NCBI RefSeq assembly: GCF_002094885.1
Contig: NZ_MSIT01000002.1
Location: 62,001 to 126,000 of the forward strand
Origin: Salibaculum halophilum
Lineage (GTDB): Bacteria; Pseudomonadota; Alphaproteobacteria; Rhodobacterales; Rhodobacteraceae
DNA: 64,000 nucleotides
Direction: 5' to 3'
Position numbers and translations under genes: made by a program. Below the pieces are notes generated by a model. That model made no database searches. It saw nothing but the letters and a program-made list of their open reading frames with translations, and had not been told where the DNA came from. Numbering within the stretch: the stretch's first letter is position 1; each line of letters opens with the position of its first letter. This document shows positions 25,311 to 33,895 of the stretch, piece by piece.

Positions 25311-26507
25311 ATGGTTGAAGTGACCTCCCTTACCCTGCATGGCACCGGCCAGCTGGCCGATGGCACCGTGGTCGATCGGGTCCTGCCGGGCGAGGATGTC
25401 GAGGTCTCCGGCGGTGGCCTGCGCGTGCTGTCGCCCTCGCCCGACCGGGTTGCGCCGCCCTGCCGCCATTTCAGGACCTGCGGCGGTTGCCAGATGCAGC
25501 ACGCGTCAGACGATTTCGTGGCGCGCTGGAAGGTCGGGGTGGTGGAAAAGGCCCTGCAGGCGCGGGGCCTGCCGTTTCCCTTTCGTGCGCTGCATACCTC
25601 GCCGCCGCGATCCCGGCGGCGCGCGGCCTTCAAGGCGCGCCGCACCAAGCAGGGCGCGATGATCGGCTTTCACGCCCGCGGCACGCATACCCTGATCGAC
25701 ACACCCGATTGCCAGCTTGTCCGCCCCGCGATCACCGCCGGGCGCGATGGCCTGGTGGCGCTGACGCAGCTGGCGGCCTCGCGCAAATCCGAGATAACGT
25801 TTCTGGTGACCGAGACCCTCGCGGGGCTGGACGTGGGCATCGAGACAGAGCGCGAGCTCGACGGGTCGCTTCGCCTGCGCGTGACCGAGACGGCCCGCGC
25901 GTACGGGCTTGCCCGCATCACCTGGAACGACGAGGTCCTGGCCACCTTCCAGCCGCCCGAACTGGCCATGGGACAGGCGCGGGTGGTGCCGCCGCCTGGC
26001 GCCTTCCTGCAGGCCACGGCCCATGGCGAGGCGGCGTTGCTGGGCGCGGTGCAGGACGGTGTGAAGGGCGCGAAACGGGTGGTGGATCTTTTCGCCGGGT
26101 GCGGGACCTTCGCGCTGCCGCTGGCATCCATGGCGAACGTCCACGCGGTGGAGGGGTCCGAGGCGCTGGTCCAGGCGCTGGATCACGGCTGGCGCAAGGC
26201 GCCCGGTCTGCACCAGGTCACGCATGAACGGCGCGACCTGTTCCGCCGGCCGCTTGAGGCGGATGCACTGACCGCCTTCGACGCGGCGGTCATTGACCCG
26301 CCGCGCGCCGGGGCCGCGGCCCAGACCGAGGCCATGGCGGCCTCTGCCCTGTCGCGCGTCGTCATGCTGTCCTGCAACCCCGTCACTTTCGCCCGCGACG
26401 TCGCGCGCCTCTCGCAAGCGGGTTTCGCGCTGGACTGGGTGGAAGTCGTGGACCAGTTTCGCTGGTCGGCGCATGTCGAGGTGGCGGCCCTGCTCACGCG
26501 AAGGTGA
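25311..26507 (+). CDS. TrmA/RlmD-type RNA (uracil-5-)-methyltransferase
   Basis: 398 residues. An N-terminal TRAM-like beta barrel (about 1-45) is followed by the iron-sulfur motif CRHFRTCGGCQMQH (about 51-64). The SAM-binding loop is VVDLFAGCGTFALPLA, then DPPRAG, and the catalytic-cysteine region VVMLSCNPVTFARDV near the C-terminus is intact. The family methylates C5 of uridine in tRNA or 23S rRNA, and the 4Fe-4S cluster form is most like RlmD/RlmCD. The exact uridine is not evident from sequence. It is likely co-transcribed with the LysE gene (27-base gap). Confidence 0.9.
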   Translation: MVEVTSLTLHGTGQLADGTVVDRVLPGEDVEVSGGGLRVLSPSPDRVAPPCRHFRTCGGCQMQHASDDFVARWKVGVVEKALQARGLPFPFRALHTSPPRSRRRAAFKARRTKQGAMIGFHARGTHTLIDTPDCQLVRPAITAGRDGLVALTQLAASRKSEITFLVTETLAGLDVGIETERELDGSLRLRVTETARAYGLARITWNDEVLATFQPPELAMGQARVVPPPGAFLQATAHGEAALLGAVQDGVKGAKRVVDLFAGCGTFALPLASMANVHAVEGSEALVQALDHGWRKAPGLHQVTHERRDLFRRPLEADALTAFDAAVIDPPRAGAAAQTEAMAASALSRVVMLSCNPVTFARDVARLSQAGFALDWVEVVDQFRWSAHVEVAALLTRR

Positions 26508-26589
26508 GCCGGGCTTTGCGAAAACGCTGGGCCGGCGTCTGCGGTCTTGGTATCATGTCAGAAAACAAGAACCGCAGCATCGGGCAGTC

Positions 26590-27081
26590 ATGTACACCAG
26601 ACGCGCTTTCCTTGCCGGGGCCAGCATGGCGGCCCTGACGGCCTGTTCGTCGAAATTCCGAACTTACGACGGGCCGCCCGTCACAAGCGTTGTCGTCTAC
26701 AAGGGGCGGCGCCGGCTGTACCTGCTGCACGAGGCGCAGGTCCTGCGCGCCTTCGATTTCGAGCTGGGCTTCGCTCCCGAAGGCCACAAGCAGGTCGAGG
26801 GTGATGGCCGCACGCCCGAGGGCGCCTATCTGATCGACCGCAAGAACCCGAACAGCAGCTTTCATCTGTCGGTGGGCATCTCTTATCCGAACGCGGATGA
26901 CCGGGCCAAGGCGCGGGCGCTGGGGCAGCCGCCGGGCGGTGACATCTTCATTCACGGCACGCCGATGCTGAACCGCGGTGATGCGGACTGGACGGCCGGC
27001 TGTATCGCCGTGACCAACCGCGAGATCGAGGATATCTACGCCATGGTCGAGATCGGCACCCCGATCCTGATCTACCCCTGA
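26590..27081 (+). CDS. L,D-transpeptidase (YkuD), Tat-type lipoprotein
   Basis: 163 residues from ATG 26590. The N-terminus MYTRRAFLAGASMAALTAC combines a twin-arginine-like motif (TRRAFL) with a lipobox (LTAC), so it is probably exported folded and lipid-anchored. The catalytic region is FIHGTP followed by WTAGCIAVTNREIED, the HGT...SxGCI/VxxxN motif with Ala in place of the usual Ser before GC. The family forms 3-3 cross-links in peptidoglycan or anchors proteins to it. The stop overlaps by 10 bases with the convergent CAP-domain gene. An imperfect inverted repeat (26540-26549 with 26566-26576) lies just before the start. Confidence 0.88.
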   Translation: MYTRRAFLAGASMAALTACSSKFRTYDGPPVTSVVVYKGRRRLYLLHEAQVLRAFDFELGFAPEGHKQVEGDGRTPEGAYLIDRKNPNSSFHLSVGISYPNADDRAKARALGQPPGGDIFIHGTPMLNRGDADWTAGCIAVTNREIEDIYAMVEIGTPILIYP

Positions 27082-27638
27082 AGGTCGGGCACCGGGTTTT
27101 CCTGCGCCACCGGGCCCGTGCGGGTGCCGTTCCCCAAAACCAGGGTCCACCAGATCTTGCCGTTGTCCTCCTGGAACCAGGCGAATCCCATCTCGTTGGC
27201 CGCGTCATCCAGCAGCACGGCGCGGGTGTCGGGCTTGTCCATCCAGGCGGCGAGCGTCTGCAACTCGGTCTCGAAGGTCTCGGAAATCGTCTCACCGATC
27301 AGCTGGCCGGAATAACCGACCCGGCGCAGCCGCTCTAGTGGCGAGGACCCGTCCGAGCCGAAGTGCCACGGGCGGTTCTGCACCGCCATGTCGCGCGAAT
27401 GGGTCGCGGCGGCGGCGTTGAGCCGGGCGTTCAGGGTCAGCGGCGGTGCCCCGGCGGCCTCGCGCAGGGTGTTCAGGCTGTCGAGCATGCGGAACTGGAT
27501 CGCGCCCCTGTCGCCCTCGTCGATCCGGTAAACCTGCGGCAGCGGCAGCCCGTCGGGGCCGATCCGCGCCGGATCCACGGGGGCGCAGGCTGCCAGACCG
27601 GCCAGCAGGATCGACAAAAGGGCGAAAAGGCGGTGCAT
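27072..27638 (-). CDS. CAP (SCP/PR-1) domain lipoprotein
   Basis: 188 residues from the ATG at 27638, preceded by AAGGAG seven bases upstream. The signal sequence MHRLFALLSILLAGLAAC ends in a lipobox. The CAP core contains FRMLDSLNTLREAAGAPPLT, LNAAAATHSRDMAVQNRPWH, then ERLRRVGYSG, GETISETFET and FAWFQEDNGKIWWTLVLGNG, all typical of bacterial CAP/SCP proteins. A longer frame reaching 27761 adds residues without family likeness. The role of bacterial CAP proteins is poorly known; envelope binding or stress roles are suggested. It lies between two YkuD genes. Confidence 0.85.
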   Translation of the reverse strand: MHRLFALLSILLAGLAACAPVDPARIGPDGLPLPQVYRIDEGDRGAIQFRMLDSLNTLREAAGAPPLTLNARLNAAAATHSRDMAVQNRPWHFGSDGSSPLERLRRVGYSGQLIGETISETFETELQTLAAWMDKPDTRAVLLDDAANEMGFAWFQEDNGKIWWTLVLGNGTRTGPVAQENPVPDLQG

Positions 27639-27798
27639 CGGGGACTCCTTGTCCGATTTCCGACCCGCTCTAGCCCGAGGCTCGTTGTGATTCAAACCCA
27701 CATCGGCGTGAAGACGCCGCCCTGACAGTTGTTTGATTTGCGAGCGCGGTAAATAGGCCATATCCCGTCATCCTGCGACAGAAGATCGGAGGGATAGT

Positions 27799-28392
27799 AT
27801 GTCGGGTTACGGATTTGACGGATGCAGCCGCCGCGCTTTCCTTGCCGGGTCAGCCGCGCTGGCCGGCACGGGCGCGCTCGCTCAGACCGCCAACACGACC
27901 GAGATGGAAGGCGACATTTCGCGCTCCATCCGGCGCAATGTCTCCAGCTTTCGACAGCTCGACTGGCGCCCCTACTTCAGCACCCTCGACCGCGGGGCGA
28001 TCCTTGTCGATACGCAAAGCCGCGCGTTGCATTTCTGGTCCGAGGACGAGAGCCTCTACAAGCTCTATCCGACCAGCGTGCCTCTCACCGAGGACCTGAC
28101 CCGCCGCGGCCGCACCGAGGTCGTGCGCAAGGTTGAAGGGCCCAGCTGGCGCCCGACGCCGGCCATGAAAGAGCGGAACCCGGACTGGCCCGACTACGTC
28201 GGACCGGGGCCGGACAACCCGCTGGGCACCCATGCGCTTTATCTGTCATGGACCTACTACCGGATCCACGGCACCCACGATACCCGCAAGATCGGGCGAC
28301 GCTCGTCGAACGGGTGCATAGGGCTCTATAACGAGCACATCCAGGAGTTGTTCGGATACGCCGAGGTCGGCACCCAAGTGTTGCTGATTTGA
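27799..28392 (+). CDS. L,D-transpeptidase (YkuD) with Tat signal
   Basis: 197 residues. The signal CSRRAFLAGSAALAGTGALA has the twin-arginine pattern and a cleavage site after ALA. The catalytic region is YRIHGTHDTRKIGRRSSNGC followed by IGLYN, complete with His, Ser, Cys and Asn. The upstream stretch PSWRPTPAMKERNPD and GPDNPLGTHALYLS is characteristic of ErfK/YbiS-type periplasmic transpeptidases. It should cross-link peptidoglycan or attach an outer-membrane lipoprotein. It resembles the one at 26590 only in the active-site core, so the two probably have different acceptors. Confidence 0.9.
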   Translation: MSGYGFDGCSRRAFLAGSAALAGTGALAQTANTTEMEGDISRSIRRNVSSFRQLDWRPYFSTLDRGAILVDTQSRALHFWSEDESLYKLYPTSVPLTEDLTRRGRTEVVRKVEGPSWRPTPAMKERNPDWPDYVGPGPDNPLGTHALYLSWTYYRIHGTHDTRKIGRRSSNGCIGLYNEHIQELFGYAEVGTQVLLI

Positions 28393-28540
28393 CGACATGA
28401 TGCGCCGCGCATGCAGAATCCCGCCAAGTGGCTTTGCTTTCCGTCAAAAATGCTGTTTTACGAGCAATCACGAGGTAAGTCTTGGGTGCCCATGGCGATT
28501 CCTCAACACCATTGCCTTGGGCAAGAACTGGAGAATGAAC

Positions 28541-28732
28541 ATGAAAAAGATCGCACTCGCCGCTGTTTTCGCCGGCACCGCTTCGACCGCCTTCGCCGGC
28601 GGCATGGAAGAGCCCGTCATGGAGATGGAACCGGTCATCGTTGAAGAGGAGACCACCGGCGGGTCCTCCTCCAACCTGATCGTGCCGCTCATCCTGGTCG
28701 CGCTGATCGCCGCGGCGGCTTCTGCCGACTGA
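28541..28732 (+). CDS. Small exported/membrane protein of 63 residues
   Basis: A GGAG seven bases before ATG 28541 sets this start; an ATG six bases upstream is too close to it. The N-terminus MKKIALAAVFAGTASTAFAG is a signal peptide with cleavage after AFA. The mature part is an acidic patch rich in Met/Glu/Pro, a GGSSSN linker and a hydrophobic helix (LIVPLILVALIAAAASA). No function is known to me. It ends just before a strong terminator and is separate from convergent hemH. Confidence 0.72.
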   Translation: MKKIALAAVFAGTASTAFAGGMEEPVMEMEPVIVEEETTGGSSSNLIVPLILVALIAAAASAD

Positions 28733-28760
28733 TACTGGTCGTCAGGGACTGACATTCGGA

Positions 28761-28790
28761 AAACGCCGCCGGGAAACCGGCGGCGTTTTT
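28761..28790. terminator. Strong bidirectional intrinsic terminator
   Basis: AAACGCCGCCGG (28761-28772), GAAA tetraloop (28773-28776) and CCGGCGGCGTTT (28777-28788), with further T residues on both strands' 3' sides (TTTTT on plus). It serves the small-protein gene and convergent hemH. Confidence 0.9.
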
Positions 28791-28819
28791 CTGTTCGGGG
28801 TGCGCGCGGGCGAGCCCGG

Positions 28820-29884
28820 TCAGTCCCGCTCGACCCAGCCGCGCAGCTCGCGTTCAACCACCCCGGCCAGCGCGTCCATGTGCGCGTCATCGGCGTTCAG
28901 GCAGGGGATATAGGTGAAATCCTCGCCGCCCGCCTCCTCGAAGCTTTCCTTGATCTCCTCGTTGATCTCTTCCAGCGTCTCGATGCAGTCCGCGGAAAAG
29001 GCCGGCGCGATCACCGCGATCCGCTTCTTGCCCTCCTCGTCGGCCAGCCGCGCGACCTCTTCGACCGTGTAGGGCCGCAGCCATTCCTCGGGGCCGAAGA
29101 CCGACTGGAAGGTCGTTGTGATCTGGGTGTCCTCCCAGCCCAGCCGTTCGCGCAGCAGGCGCGTCGTCTTCTGGCACTGGCAGTGATAGGGGTCGCCCTC
29201 GGTCAGGTAGCGCTGCGGCATGCCGTGATAGGAACACACCAGGATTTCGGGTTTGTCGTCCTTGTCCGCGTAGGCCCGTTCGACCGACTGCGCCAGCGCC
29301 TCGATATAGGCGGGATCGTCGAAATAGGGCGGCACGACTCGGGCGATCGGCTGCCATTTCTCCTGCATCAGGGCGCGAAAGAACTGGTCGTTGGCCGTGG
29401 CCGAGGTGGCGCCGGCGTAATGCGGGTAAAGCGGGAAGAAAAGGATCCGGGTGCAGCCAGCCTCGACCATCTCGCGGACCTTGGACCGGGTCGAGGGATT
29501 GCCGTACCGCATGCAGAAATCGACCATGACATCGTCGCCGAACCGGTCTGTCATGCGGGTTGCCATCGCGGCGGTCTGGTCCTTGGTGATGGTCAGAAGC
29601 GGGCTTTCTCCGGCCTCTTCGTTCCAGATGGACTTGTAGGCCGCGCCGCTGGCAAAGGGCCGCTTGCTCAGGATAATCAACTGCAAAAGCGGCTGCCAAA
29701 GCCAGGCCGAGTAATCCACCACGCGCTTGTCCGACAGGAATTCGCTCAGGTAGCGGCGCATCGGCCAGTAGCTGTAGTGATCCGGCGTGCCGAGATTCGC
29801 CAGCAGGACCCCCACCTTGGCCGGCTTGATCTTCGGATGGTCCGCAGGGGCATGGGCGGGGCGTGTGGCCTCGGTATCGGTCAT
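28820..29884 (-). CDS. hemH: Ferrochelatase
   Basis: 354 residues. It reads VGVLLANLGTPDHYSYWPMR near the N-terminus, then FFPLYPHYAGATSATANDQF, SYHGMPQRYLTEGDPY, CQKTTRLLRERLGW, TFQSVFGPEEWLRPYT, then APAFSADCIETLEEI. The His of SYHGMP and the Glu of DCIETLEEI are the metal-site residues. It inserts ferrous iron into protoporphyrin IX, the last step of heme synthesis, at the inner membrane surface. It has about 40 extra N-terminal residues compared with short forms, as is usual in this bacterial group. Confidence 0.96.
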   Translation of the reverse strand: MTDTEATRPAHAPADHPKIKPAKVGVLLANLGTPDHYSYWPMRRYLSEFLSDKRVVDYSAWLWQPLLQLIILSKRPFASGAAYKSIWNEEAGESPLLTITKDQTAAMATRMTDRFGDDVMVDFCMRYGNPSTRSKVREMVEAGCTRILFFPLYPHYAGATSATANDQFFRALMQEKWQPIARVVPPYFDDPAYIEALAQSVERAYADKDDKPEILVCSYHGMPQRYLTEGDPYHCQCQKTTRLLRERLGWEDTQITTTFQSVFGPEEWLRPYTVEEVARLADEEGKKRIAVIAPAFSADCIETLEEINEEIKESFEEAGGEDFTYIPCLNADDAHMDALAGVVERELRGWVERD

Positions 29885-29939
29885 GGGTGTCGGTGTCCTG
29901 GAATTGTTTGGTCTCGGCTTAGCGTGTCGGTGTCGCGGG

Positions 29940-30773
29940 TCAATCGCCCGCGTCCTTGAGCGGCACCTCCCGGGCGCCTAGCGCATCGGCCAGCCGGTGC
30001 GATGCCGACCCGGGCCGCAGCGGTTTCTGCTGATCCTCGCTGGGGGCCCAGCCCGTCAGGGTGATGATCTCGAAGGTCGCGGGCAGGCGCCCGTCGGGGT
30101 CGGCATAGGCCTCGTGATAGACTTGGCTGAGGCGCGCCAGTATGTCGCGCCGCAGCGGCACCCGGTTGCGCGCTTGCATCGCGTTCGTCTCGCCCATGCC
30201 GCGCAGGTCGTGCATCAGGTGCAGCACGTCGCGATAGCTGCACCGAAGCGGCAGGGTATCGGCCACCGGCAGGGCCAGGCCGGCACGTTGCAGCAGGGCG
30301 CCCAGGTCGCGCACCTCGCCCATGGGCAGCACGCGCGGGGACAAGCCGCCGGTGACCTGCGATTCGGCCTCGGCAAGGGCGGTCCGCAACTCGTGCAGGG
30401 TCTGCCCGCCGAACAGCGTCACCAGCAGCAGGCCGTCAGGGGCAAGCGCCCGGCGGCACTGGACGAGCTGGCCCACCGGATCATCCGCCCAGTGCAGGCT
30501 GAGCGCGTGCACGATCAGGTCGTGGTCGCCTTCGCAAAGGTCTAGCACCTCGGTGTCGGGCACGATTCGGGCACCGGGCAGGCGATCCTGCCACAGCGCG
30601 GGCCAGGGGGTGACGACGGCCGGTCGCGTAAACTCCCTGTTAACCATGGCTAGTCTTTCCTGAACCTCGTCGGCAGCAGCCTCTTGTAGGACCCATACCT
30701 GGCCGTGCCGGTCGGCGCGGCGGCGCATCCGGTTCAGGGTCTCGCGGTCGGTCAGGCGGGGCGGTTGGCTCAT
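29940..30773 (-). CDS. SAM-dependent methyltransferase, NDUFAF5-like
   Basis: 277 residues from the ATG at 30773. The SAM-binding fold is represented by VTPWPALWQDRLPGARIV (altered motif I), EVLDLCEGDHDLIVHALSLH and WADDPVGQLVQCRRALAPDG, then LLLVTLFGGQTLHELR. This matches the BioC/NDUFAF5-type family, where the mitochondrial homologue hydroxylates or methylates an arginine of complex I subunit NDUFS7. The glycine-rich loop is weak, so methyl transfer itself is not assured. Its start is only 14 bases from the divergent comF start. The C-terminal tail is polar and variable. Confidence 0.75.
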   Translation of the reverse strand: MSQPPRLTDRETLNRMRRRADRHGQVWVLQEAAADEVQERLAMVNREFTRPAVVTPWPALWQDRLPGARIVPDTEVLDLCEGDHDLIVHALSLHWADDPVGQLVQCRRALAPDGLLLVTLFGGQTLHELRTALAEAESQVTGGLSPRVLPMGEVRDLGALLQRAGLALPVADTLPLRCSYRDVLHLMHDLRGMGETNAMQARNRVPLRRDILARLSQVYHEAYADPDGRLPATFEIITLTGWAPSEDQQKPLRPGSASHRLADALGAREVPLKDAGD

Positions 30774-30787
30774 GAAGGGCGATCTAG

Positions 30788-31528
30788 ATGATCGGAACGG
30801 CAATTCAAAGCCTGGTCGAGGCGGTCTATCCGCCGCAGTGCGCCATGTGTGACGCCCGCACGGCGGTCGAGTTCTCGCTCTGCGGGGCGTGCTGGCGCGA
30901 CACCCCCTTCATCGAGGGTCTGACCTGCGATGCCTGCGGGGCTCCGCTACCGGGTCAGCCCGGCACGCCCGATGAAAGCGACGCGCTCTGCGACGATTGC
31001 CTGCGGGTCGCCCGGCCCTGGCGGCGCGGTCGCGCGGCCTTCGCCTATCGCGACACGGGCCGACGGATGGTGCTGCGGCTCAAGCACAGTGACCGGCTCG
31101 AGCTGGCCCGGGTCGCGGCGCCCTGGCTGCTGCGGGCGGGGCGGCCGCTTTGGCCAGACCGCCCGGCCGTGGTGCCGGTGCCGCTGCACTGGCGCCGGCT
31201 GGCGCGGCGCAAGTACAACCAGTCCGCCGTGCTGGCCCAGCGCCTGTCCGAGATCGCGCCCGCCGACTACATGCCCGACGTTCTGCTGCGCCGCCGGTTC
31301 ACCGCGCCGCTGGACGGCCACGACCGCGATGCCCGCTTTCGCAGCCTAGACGGGGCCATCGTGCCACACGCTGTCCGGGGCGGGCAGTTGAAAGACCGAA
31401 AGGTGATCCTGGTCGACGATGTCATGACCAGCGGCGCCACCTTCGCGGCCGCGACCGAGGCCTGCCTTGCCGCCGGAGCGGCCGAGGTCTGCGTGCTGGC
31501 ACTGGCCCGTGTGACCAAAGATGCCTAG
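30788..31528 (+). CDS. comF: ComF family phosphoribosyltransferase-like protein
   Basis: 246 residues. Two N-terminal zinc-binding pairs are visible (CAMC...CGAC and CDAC...CDDC, about residues 18-75). The type I phosphoribosyltransferase part contains VVPVPLHWRRLARRKYNQSA and the PRPP loop VILVDDVMTSGATFAAATEA near the C-terminus. ComF proteins take part in DNA uptake in competent bacteria and in recombination; the enzymatic reaction is not settled. It is followed by grxC in the same direction with a 29-base gap. Its AAGGG ribosome-binding site lies beside the start codon of the divergent methyltransferase. Confidence 0.9.
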   Translation: MIGTAIQSLVEAVYPPQCAMCDARTAVEFSLCGACWRDTPFIEGLTCDACGAPLPGQPGTPDESDALCDDCLRVARPWRRGRAAFAYRDTGRRMVLRLKHSDRLELARVAAPWLLRAGRPLWPDRPAVVPVPLHWRRLARRKYNQSAVLAQRLSEIAPADYMPDVLLRRRFTAPLDGHDRDARFRSLDGAIVPHAVRGGQLKDRKVILVDDVMTSGATFAAATEACLAAGAAEVCVLALARVTKDA

Positions 31529-31557
31529 ATTGGACGGGAACCGATCGAGGGCCTGTC

Positions 31558-31815
31558 ATGAAACCAGTCGAAATCTACACCTCGCCGCTCTGCGGCTTCT
31601 GTCACGCGGCCAAGCGGCTGTTGAAATCCAAGGGTGTCGCCTTTTCCGAGGTCGACATCGCGCGCGACCCCGACCGCCGGGCCGAAATGATCCAGCGTGC
31701 CAATGGCGGCCGCACGGTGCCGCAGATCTTCGTGGGCGACGATCACGTCGGTGGCTGTGACGAGCTTTACGCGCTGGACCGCGCCGGCAAGCTCGACAGT
31801 CTGCTGGCGGCGTGA
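31558..31815 (+). CDS. grxC: Glutaredoxin 3
   Basis: 85 residues from ATG 31558. The dithiol active site is SPLCGFCHAAKRLL (CGFC at 12-15), followed by the cis-proline stretch RTVPQIFVGDDHVGGCDEL. This is a complete class I glutaredoxin, reducing disulfides with glutathione in the cytosol. Its stop overlaps the GTG start of the nitrilase-family gene by GTGA. Confidence 0.95.
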   Translation: MKPVEIYTSPLCGFCHAAKRLLKSKGVAFSEVDIARDPDRRAEMIQRANGGRTVPQIFVGDDHVGGCDELYALDRAGKLDSLLAA

Positions 31816-32639
31816 GAGCCGCGCTTCTTCAGCTTTGTTCCAGCGACGATCCCGCTGAAAACCTGCCCGCCGTTGCCGAGTTGATGGACAGGGCAGCGGC
31901 GCAGGGGGCCGATATCGTCCTGACACCGGAAGTGACGAACTGCGTCAGCCTGGACCGCGCCCACCAGCAGGAGGTACTTCGCCACGAGGCCGAAGACCCC
32001 GTCCTGGCCGGGCTGCGCGACAGGGCGCGCGCTCTCGGGGTCTGGCTGTCGATAGGGTCGCTCGCGCTGACGGGCGGGACGGGCGGGCGGTTCGTCAATC
32101 GGTCGCTGCTGGTCGCGCCCACGGGCAAGATCTCGGCGCGCTACGACAAGATCCACATGTTCGACGTGCAGGTGTCGGAGACCGAGACCTACCGCGAATC
32201 CGACGGCTATGCCCCCGGCGACCGGGCCGTTCTGGCACCGACGCCGCTGGGCTGCCTCGGCCTGTCTGTCTGCTACGACCTGCGCTTCCCGCACCTCTAC
32301 CGGCGTCTGGCGCAGGGCGGAGCCGAGGTGCTTTTGGTGCCCTCGGCCTTTTCGCCGGTCACGGGCCGCGCGCATTGGGAACCGCTGCTGCGGGCCCGCG
32401 CCATCGAGACCGGTGCCTTCGTCGTCGCCGCGGCGCAGTCGGGCACCCACGCGGCGTGCGCCGGACGCGCCCGCCGCACCCATGGCCACTCCATGGTCGT
32501 CTCACCCTGGGGCGAGGTTCTGCTGGACGCGGGCACCCAGACGGGCGTCTTCACCGTTGATATCGATCTGGCTCAGGTGGCCGATGCGCGCGGACGCCTT
32601 CCCGCGATCCACAGCGACAGGACCTTCAGCGGACCATGA
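31812..32639 (+). CDS. Nitrilase-superfamily amidohydrolase (Nit1/YbeM-like)
   Basis: 275 residues, GTG start overlapping grxC. The catalytic triad is present: Glu in VLTPEVTNC, Lys in RYDKIHMFDVQV, and Cys in LSVCYDLRFPHLYR. The pattern is that of the Nit1-type omega-amidases and deaminated-glutathione amidases. That would fit its coupling to glutaredoxin, as these enzymes remove deaminated glutathione, a side product of transaminases. The specific substrate is inferred from family and context. It overlaps the MarR gene by four bases. Confidence 0.88.
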   Translation: MRAALLQLCSSDDPAENLPAVAELMDRAAAQGADIVLTPEVTNCVSLDRAHQQEVLRHEAEDPVLAGLRDRARALGVWLSIGSLALTGGTGGRFVNRSLLVAPTGKISARYDKIHMFDVQVSETETYRESDGYAPGDRAVLAPTPLGCLGLSVCYDLRFPHLYRRLAQGGAEVLLVPSAFSPVTGRAHWEPLLRARAIETGAFVVAAAQSGTHAACAGRARRTHGHSMVVSPWGEVLLDAGTQTGVFTVDIDLAQVADARGRLPAIHSDRTFSGP

Positions 32640-33079
32640 GCACCCAGACAGACAGTCTTGCCGTTGCCCTGTTCAGCGAAATCCTGACGGTCGATCAGCT
32701 GGCGCGCAACAACGTGGCCAAGGCCTTGCCGCGCGGGATGGAACTGAGCCATTTCTCGGTGCTCAACCATCTTGCGCGCAGCCAGACCGAGAAATCCCCG
32801 GCGCAACTGGCGCGCACCTTTCACCTGACCCGAGGGGCCATGACCAACACCCTGCGCAAGCTCGAGGCGTCGGGCCATGTCCATATCCGCCCCGACTGGG
32901 AGGATGCCCGGCGCAAGATGGTCACGATCAGCCCGGCCGGCCGCAAGGCGCGGGACGCCGCGCTGGCCGCCATCGCCCCGATCATCGCCGAAGCGGTCGA
33001 CCAGATCGGACCCGAGCAGGTCCGCGCCATCCTGCCGGTTCTGCGCGCCCTTCGCGTCAACCTCTCGGCGGACGAATGA
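32636..33079 (+). CDS. MarR family transcriptional regulator
   Basis: 147 residues. The winged helix-turn-helix is in LSHFSVLNHLARSQTEKSPA and QLARTFHLTRGAMTNTLRKL, then EASGHVHIRPDWEDARRKMV with the wing (DARRKMVTISPAG). The C-terminal helices form the dimer. MarR proteins usually repress nearby genes and are released by small phenolic or oxidised ligands. ATG overlaps the nitrilase stop, so it is the last gene of the comF-grxC-nitrilase run. The target is unknown. Confidence 0.9.
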   Translation: MSTQTDSLAVALFSEILTVDQLARNNVAKALPRGMELSHFSVLNHLARSQTEKSPAQLARTFHLTRGAMTNTLRKLEASGHVHIRPDWEDARRKMVTISPAGRKARDAALAAIAPIIAEAVDQIGPEQVRAILPVLRALRVNLSADE

Positions 33080-33086
33080 CGCGGGC

Positions 33087-33833
33087 TCAGGACCGGCGGA
33101 TACCGGCGGTGACGTAATTCACCGACAGATCACGCTCGGAGATCGACCAAGACCGGAGCACGGGGTTGAAGGTGAACCCCTTGCGGTCAACCGGGTCGAG
33201 GCCGGCCTGGCGCAGCATCGCGAAAAGCTCGTCCGGCGTGATGAACTTCTTCCAGTCATGCGTGCCCCGGGGCAGCCAGCGCATGACGTATTCCGCCCCC
33301 ACGATGGCCAGCGCAAAGCTGCGGGGGTTGCGGTTGATGGTGGAACAGATGTGCAGCCCGCCGGGCGTCAGCAGATCATGGCAGGCGGTCAGGTAGGCCT
33401 GCGGGTCGGCCACGTGTTCGACGACTTCCATGTTGAGGACCACGTCGAAGGTCTCGCCCGCCGCGGCCAGCGCCTCGGCGGTGGTGTGGCGATAGTCGAT
33501 GTTCAGGCCCGACTGCGTGGCATGGACCTGCGCGACGGGGATGTTGCGCGGGGCGGCGTCGGCACCCACGACCGTCGCCCCCAGCCGCGCCATGGGTTCG
33601 CACAACAACCCGCCGCCACAGCCGATGTCGAGCAGGCGCAGCCCCGAGAAGGGGTGACGCTCGGTCAGGTCGCGTCCGAACTCTGCGGCGATCTGGCCGG
33701 TGATGTAGTCCAACCGCGTGGGGTTGAGCATGTGGAGGGGTTTGAACTTGCCCTGCGGATCCCACCACTCGGCCGCCATGGCCTCGAACTTGGCGACTTC
33801 GCCGTCATCGATGGTGCTGGGTCCGGTTTGCAT
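33087..33833 (-). CDS. ubiG: Ubiquinone biosynthesis O-methyltransferase
   Basis: 248 residues. It contains [20 protein letters not shown] and [15 protein letters not shown], then the SAM loop [20 protein letters not shown] and [13 protein letters not shown], and [16 protein letters not shown]. The WWD...G.fk.LH.lNP signature is diagnostic for UbiG/Coq3. It performs both O-methylations of the ubiquinone ring. It is divergent from pip. Confidence 0.96.
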   Translation of the reverse strand: MQTGPSTIDDGEVAKFEAMAAEWWDPQGKFKPLHMLNPTRLDYITGQIAAEFGRDLTERHPFSGLRLLDIGCGGGLLCEPMARLGATVVGADAAPRNIPVAQVHATQSGLNIDYRHTTAEALAAAGETFDVVLNMEVVEHVADPQAYLTACHDLLTPGGLHICSTINRNPRSFALAIVGAEYVMRWLPRGTHDWKKFITPDELFAMLRQAGLDPVDRKGFTFNPVLRSWSISERDLSVNYVTAGIRRS

Positions 33834-33895
33834 CGCTCACTCCGAAATGGCATCTCACGTCTGGTCGGGACATTACCCCCGCGATTTCATATAGG

